This document shows, piece after piece, positions 48,496 through 51,596 of a stretch of DNA of 51,596 bases; the stretch's first letter is position 1; the number at the start of each line of letters is the position of its first letter. The translations under genes were made by a program, and so were the position numbers. The stretch is taken from NCBI GenBank assembly GCA_016793775.1, contig JAEULK010000033.1, positions 1 to 51,596 of the forward strand, written 5' to 3'. The notes under the pieces are model-generated. The model did no database searches. It was not told where the DNA came from and saw nothing but the letters and a program-made list of their open reading frames with translations. The stretch comes from Sphingopyxis sp. GTDB lineage: Bacteria; Pseudomonadota; Alphaproteobacteria; Sphingomonadales; Sphingomonadaceae.

Positions 48496-48627
48496 TGAAT
48501 CGCGCCTGACGCTTCCCGCGGACCGGCCTCCAACCTCCCTTCCAGCGACTGCGCCGGTCCCGACTGCGGCGCGCCCGGGTTCCATTCGCCCGCAGCGCGC
48601 CGCCCCTTTCCCGACAGGATATCTCGA

Positions 48628-50253
48628 ATGAAGCGCCTTGCGTCCCTGTTGTTCCTGCTCGTTCTCGCCGCCGCACCCGCGCAGGCGAAGGAACGGCGCC
48701 CCAATTTCCTGATCATCGTCGCCGACGACCTCGGCTATTCGGACCTCGGCGCCTTCGGCGGCGAGATCCGCACCCCCAACCTCGACACGCTCGCGCTCGC
48801 GGGCATCCGCCTCGCGGGGTTCCACACCGCGCCGACCTGTTCGCCGACGCGCTCGATGCTGCTTTCGGGCACCGACAATCATGTCGCGGGCCTCGGCACC
48901 ATGGCCGAGATGATCCGCCCGAACCAGAAGGACAAGCCGGGATATGAGGGCTATTTGCGCACCGACGTCGCGACGCTCGCCGAGCGCTTGGCCGCGGGCG
49001 GCTATGCCACGCTCTTCTCGGGCAAATGGCACCTCGGCCTGACCCCCGAGCGCGATCCGCATGCGCGCGGTTTCCAGCGCAGCTTCGCGCTGCTCCAGGG
49101 CGGGCACAATCATTTCGGTACCGACGTCGGCACCACGGCCACCTACACCGAACAGGGCAAGCCGCTGACCAAGCTGCCCGCCGATTTCTATTCGAGCGAC
49201 CATTTCGCGACCCGGCTGATCGACTTCCTCGGCGAGCGCGAAGGGCAGGGGGCGGCGCAACCCTTCTTCGCCTATCTCGCCTTCACCGCGCCGCACTGGC
49301 CGCTCCAGGCGCATCCCGACGATATCGCGCGCTACAAGGGTCGCTACGACGAGGGTTTCGACATACTGCGCGCGCGCCGCCTCGCCCGCCAGCAAGCGCT
49401 TGGCATCCTCGCCGCCGACGTCGCCCCGCACACCCCGCGCAACCGCGACGGCAGCTGGGATTCCTTGACCGCCGAGCAGCAGCGCACGGCTGCGCGCAAC
49501 ATGGAAATCTACGCCGCGATGGTCGACCGCATGGACCAGAATGTCGGCCGCGTCGTCGAAGCGTTGCGCGCGTCGGGCGAGCTCGACGACACAATCATCC
49601 TGTTCCTCGCCGACAATGGCGCCGAGGCGCTCGACGTCGAGACCACCGGCGCCGAAATGCTGGCCGAGCGGTTGAAGGGCGCCGACAACGGCTTAACCAA
49701 CCGCGGCGCGGCCTCCTCCTATGTCACTTATGGCGCGGGCTGGGCGCAGGCGGCGACCGCGCCGTCCTGGCTGACCAAGGGCTATCAGAGCGAGGGCGGG
49801 ACACGCGCCGTCGCCTTCATCAGCGGCGCGGGAATCGCGCGGCGTGCGGGCGCCGACACGCAGTTCCTGTCGGTCGCCGACGTCGCGCCGACCTTCCTCG
49901 AACTGGCGGGCGTCGATTCGCGAACGGTCGATGTCGGGGGCCGGGCGGTTCGCCCGATCACCGGCCGGTCGTGGACCCGCTGGCTGCACAGCCCCGCCGC
50001 GCGCGTCTATGGCGCGTCCGACGGTTTCGGCGCCGAGCTTTTCGGCTCGCGGGCGTATCGCCAGGGAAACTGGAAAATCACCGACATCGGCGACGGCCGC
50101 TGGCGGCTGTTCGATATCGCCCGCGATCCGGGCGAGACGCGTGACCTGTCGCTCGTGGAACCGGAGAAGCGCGAGCAGTTCGCCGAAGCCTGGCTCCGCT
50201 ATTCGCGCGAGGTCGGCGTGGTGGCGCCCGATTCGATCCCCTATCGCCCATGA
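48628..50253 (+). CDS. Periplasmic arylsulfatase (Cys-type)
   Basis: A 541-residue sulfatase. Signal peptide MKRLASLLFLLVLAAAPAQA. RPNFLIIVADDLGYSD provides metal-binding aspartates. C71-S-P-T-R75 is the formylglycine motif (CxPxR), so an FGE-type maturase is needed elsewhere. KWHLG and LFLADNGAE supply further active-site residues. TMAEMIRPNQKDKPGYEGYL resembles the Pseudomonas aeruginosa arylsulfatase. A 132-bp gap separates it from the dioxygenase gene. Confidence 0.92.
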   Translation: MKRLASLLFLLVLAAAPAQAKERRPNFLIIVADDLGYSDLGAFGGEIRTPNLDTLALAGIRLAGFHTAPTCSPTRSMLLSGTDNHVAGLGTMAEMIRPNQKDKPGYEGYLRTDVATLAERLAAGGYATLFSGKWHLGLTPERDPHARGFQRSFALLQGGHNHFGTDVGTTATYTEQGKPLTKLPADFYSSDHFATRLIDFLGEREGQGAAQPFFAYLAFTAPHWPLQAHPDDIARYKGRYDEGFDILRARRLARQQALGILAADVAPHTPRNRDGSWDSLTAEQQRTAARNMEIYAAMVDRMDQNVGRVVEALRASGELDDTIILFLADNGAEALDVETTGAEMLAERLKGADNGLTNRGAASSYVTYGAGWAQAATAPSWLTKGYQSEGGTRAVAFISGAGIARRAGADTQFLSVADVAPTFLELAGVDSRTVDVGGRAVRPITGRSWTRWLHSPAARVYGASDGFGAELFGSRAYRQGNWKITDIGDGRWRLFDIARDPGETRDLSLVEPEKREQFAEAWLRYSREVGVVAPDSIPYRP

Positions 50254-50265
50254 GGGCGGGGGCGG

Positions 50266-51138
50266 CTAATTGCTCTGCCGGCGCAGGCTTGCGGGAGAAA
50301 AGCCGAAGCGGCCCTTGAAGGCGTTCGACAGATGCGCCTGGTCGGCAAAGCCGCACTGGTGCGCTATGTCGGTCAGCGCCGCGCCGCGGCGGGCGAGGGC
50401 CATGGCGGTCGACAGGCGGATATCCTGCAGGAAGCCGTGCGGGGTCACCCCGACCTCGCGCTTGAACTCGCGCGCGAAATGGGCGCAGGAATAGCCGAGG
50501 CGGTCGGCCATGTCCTGCACCCCGATCTTCGCCTCGAGATTGGCTTCGATCCAGGCGCGCAGGTCGGCGACCATATAGGGCGCGATGCCGCCGCGCGCCG
50601 ATCCGGCAGGCGAGGCGGGCGCGCGCTGGTGCAGCGCCATCATGAAGCTGTCGATCAGCGACTGGGCGAGCGCGCGATCGCCGCTGGTGTCGCGCCGCTC
50701 GTGGCACAGCTGCTCGATCAACGCCTGGAACAGCAGGGTCAGCATCTGGTCATGGTCAGACCAGTCCGCCGTGTCGGCGGAGCCGCGGCGCGAGCCCAGC
50801 GCCGGATGATCGACGATCGCAAAGGCCCAGCGCGTCCACAGGTCGTGGCGAATATTGAGCGGCGTGCCCGCGGGATGGATGAACAATTGGTGCGAGGGCA
50901 GGGTGGCTGGCACCCAGGCACCATTTTCGTAAATCTCGACCGACAGCGGTTGGCCGGTGATCTGCATGCCGATCAGATGGCCCTGCAGCATCAGCGAGCG
51001 GACGTCGCAGCCGCGGTTGTGCCCGACCTCCAGATGCAGGCCGCGCCAGCCCTTTTCCGCCGAACAGCGTTCGACGACCAGGTCCGACTGGTGCCGCGCA
51101 TAGACCGCGCGGTCGCTCTTAAAGAAGCTTCCCAGCAT
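50266..51138 (-). CDS. AraC-family transcriptional regulator
   Basis: A 290-residue regulator with an N-terminal sensing domain (about 1-180) and a C-terminal double helix-turn-helix (about 195-288: IGVQDMADRLGYSCAHFARE, IAHQCGFADQAHLSNAFKGR, FGFSPASLRR). The ATG at 51138 is chosen for GGGAGGTGAGG directly upstream. It is convergent with the sulfatase (12-bp gap) and divergent from cysD, so control of the sulfur locus is likely but not proven. Confidence 0.88.
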   Translation of the reverse strand: MLGSFFKSDRAVYARHQSDLVVERCSAEKGWRGLHLEVGHNRGCDVRSLMLQGHLIGMQITGQPLSVEIYENGAWVPATLPSHQLFIHPAGTPLNIRHDLWTRWAFAIVDHPALGSRRGSADTADWSDHDQMLTLLFQALIEQLCHERRDTSGDRALAQSLIDSFMMALHQRAPASPAGSARGGIAPYMVADLRAWIEANLEAKIGVQDMADRLGYSCAHFAREFKREVGVTPHGFLQDIRLSTAMALARRGAALTDIAHQCGFADQAHLSNAFKGRFGFSPASLRRQSN

Positions 51139-51232
51139 CCTCACCTCCCGCGATGCCGCGCTTTGTGGCGCGATCCCCGCCAAGCTATCACGCCCTTTCG
51201 GCCATGAAAAGATATCTAGTCAGTCGATTAAT

Positions 51233-51261
51233 TAGCAGGATTCTACAAAATAGCAGGAATC
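51233..51261. promoter_or_regulatory. Direct repeat TAGCAGGA(T/A)TC between araC-type gene and cysD
   Basis: TAGCAGGATTC (51233-51243) and TAGCAGGAATC (51251-51261) repeat with 18-bp spacing, 10 of 11 positions identical, in an AT-rich stretch of the divergent intergenic region. Paired direct repeats are a usual target of AraC-family proteins. It also overlaps a possible -10 (TACAAA, 51244-51249). Confidence 0.5.
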
Positions 51262-51299
51262 GTCAAGAGCCGGGCGCAGCGCCTTCCTAAACAGGAGGC

Positions 51300-51596
51300 A
51301 TGAGACCGGCGACCTTCCATAGCCCGCGCCTGCCCGCGGCCCCGACAATGCACACCCACCTCGACCGCCTGGAGGCGGAGAGCATTCACATTCTGCGCGA
51401 GGTGCTGGCGGATGCGGCGGCGCCGGTGATGCTGTATTCGGTGGGCAAGGACAGCGCGGTGATGCTGCATCTGGCGCGCAAGGCCTTTTATCCCTCGCCG
51501 CCGCCGTTTCCGCTGCTGCATGTCGATACGACGTGGAAGTTCCGCGCGATGTACGACCTGCGCGACCGGATGGCGGCCGAGAGCGGGATGGAACTG
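51300..51596 (+). CDS. cysD: Sulfate adenylyltransferase subunit 2 (partial, runs off the window)
   Basis: The first 99 residues of CysD, which with CysN makes APS from sulfate and [23 protein letters not shown] and the PP-loop [18 protein letters not shown] are diagnostic; [20 protein letters not shown] follows. The ATG at 51300 has AGGAGG only one base away, too close to be ideal; the ATG at 51348 has no site but fits the usual N-terminus. The right end is cut by the window. Confidence 0.9.
   Translation, partial: MRPATFHSPRLPAAPTMHTHLDRLEAESIHILREVLADAAAPVMLYSVGKDSAVMLHLARKAFYPSPPPFPLLHVDTTWKFRAMYDLRDRMAAESGMEL

Noticed and set aside
46237-49431. 1064-codon open frame on the minus strand opposite the MFS, dioxygenase and sulfatase genes
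   Set aside because: It is antisense to three genes with clear motifs; long antisense frames are expected at this GC content. The translation is Arg/Gly/Ala/Asp-rich without domains.

Overview
The window looks like a chromosome segment of a sphingomonad alphaproteobacterium, probably close to Sphingopyxis. The reasons are the very high third-position GC, the alphaproteobacterial order of the division/cell-wall (dcw) cluster with a SPOR protein directly after ftsZ, a glycine riboswitch ahead of gcvT-gcvH-gcvPA-gcvPB, a TonB receptor with an EIIVSARRR-type TonB box, and several short palindromic repeats of the kind common in this group. The genus is an inference from gene content; no 16S gene is present.

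Layout. 1-6449: the tip of an IS5-type transposase, a repeat-rich gap, a secreted beta-propeller protein, a small GxxExxY (PD-(D/E)XK-like) gene enclosed by inverted repeats and a 5-bp direct repeat, fabG, a cysteine synthase, and two membrane proteins. 6730-28817: a complete, tightly overlapped dcw cluster (mraZ-rsmH-ftsL-ftsI-murE-murF-mraY-murD-ftsW-murG-murC-murB-ddl-ftsQ-ftsA-ftsZ), then a TPR/SPOR protein and dgt. It encodes the cytoplasmic synthesis of the UDP-MurNAc-pentapeptide/lipid II precursor and most of the core divisome. 29545-34400: a tandem glycine riboswitch and the glycine cleavage genes gcvT, gcvH, gcvPA and gcvPB (split P-protein). 34397-42903: assorted metabolic and membrane genes, first on the plus strand (NTF2-like, a 51-aa ORF, ABA4-like, DUF938 methyltransferase, acyl-CoA ligase, GFA-type zinc protein), then on the minus strand (SDR, secreted protein, GST, EamA permease).

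42991-51596: tRNA-Trp, a 490-bp leader, then what reads as a sulfate-ester scavenging locus: a 59-aa ORF translationally coupled to a TonB receptor, an MFS carrier, an AtsK-like Fe(II)/2-oxoglutarate dioxygenase, a periplasmic Cys-type arylsulfatase, an AraC-family regulator, and divergently the start of cysD. The inferred flow is outer-membrane uptake of organosulfates, release of sulfate by the periplasmic arylsulfatase or the cytoplasmic alkylsulfatase, and re-activation of sulfate by CysDN. A cysteine synthase lies elsewhere in the window at 3935.

The most unusual material is (i) the GxxExxY cassette with inverted ends and an apparent 5-bp target duplication, plus a shorter ORF-less relative about 2.1 kb upstream; (ii) a 246-bp structured element with 22-bp perfect inverted arms between murF and mraY; (iii) the repeated use of palindromic repeats as the ribosome-binding region of the following gene; and (iv) the uncharacterised small ORF coupled to the TonB receptor. 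No CRISPR array, phage or plasmid genes were seen.
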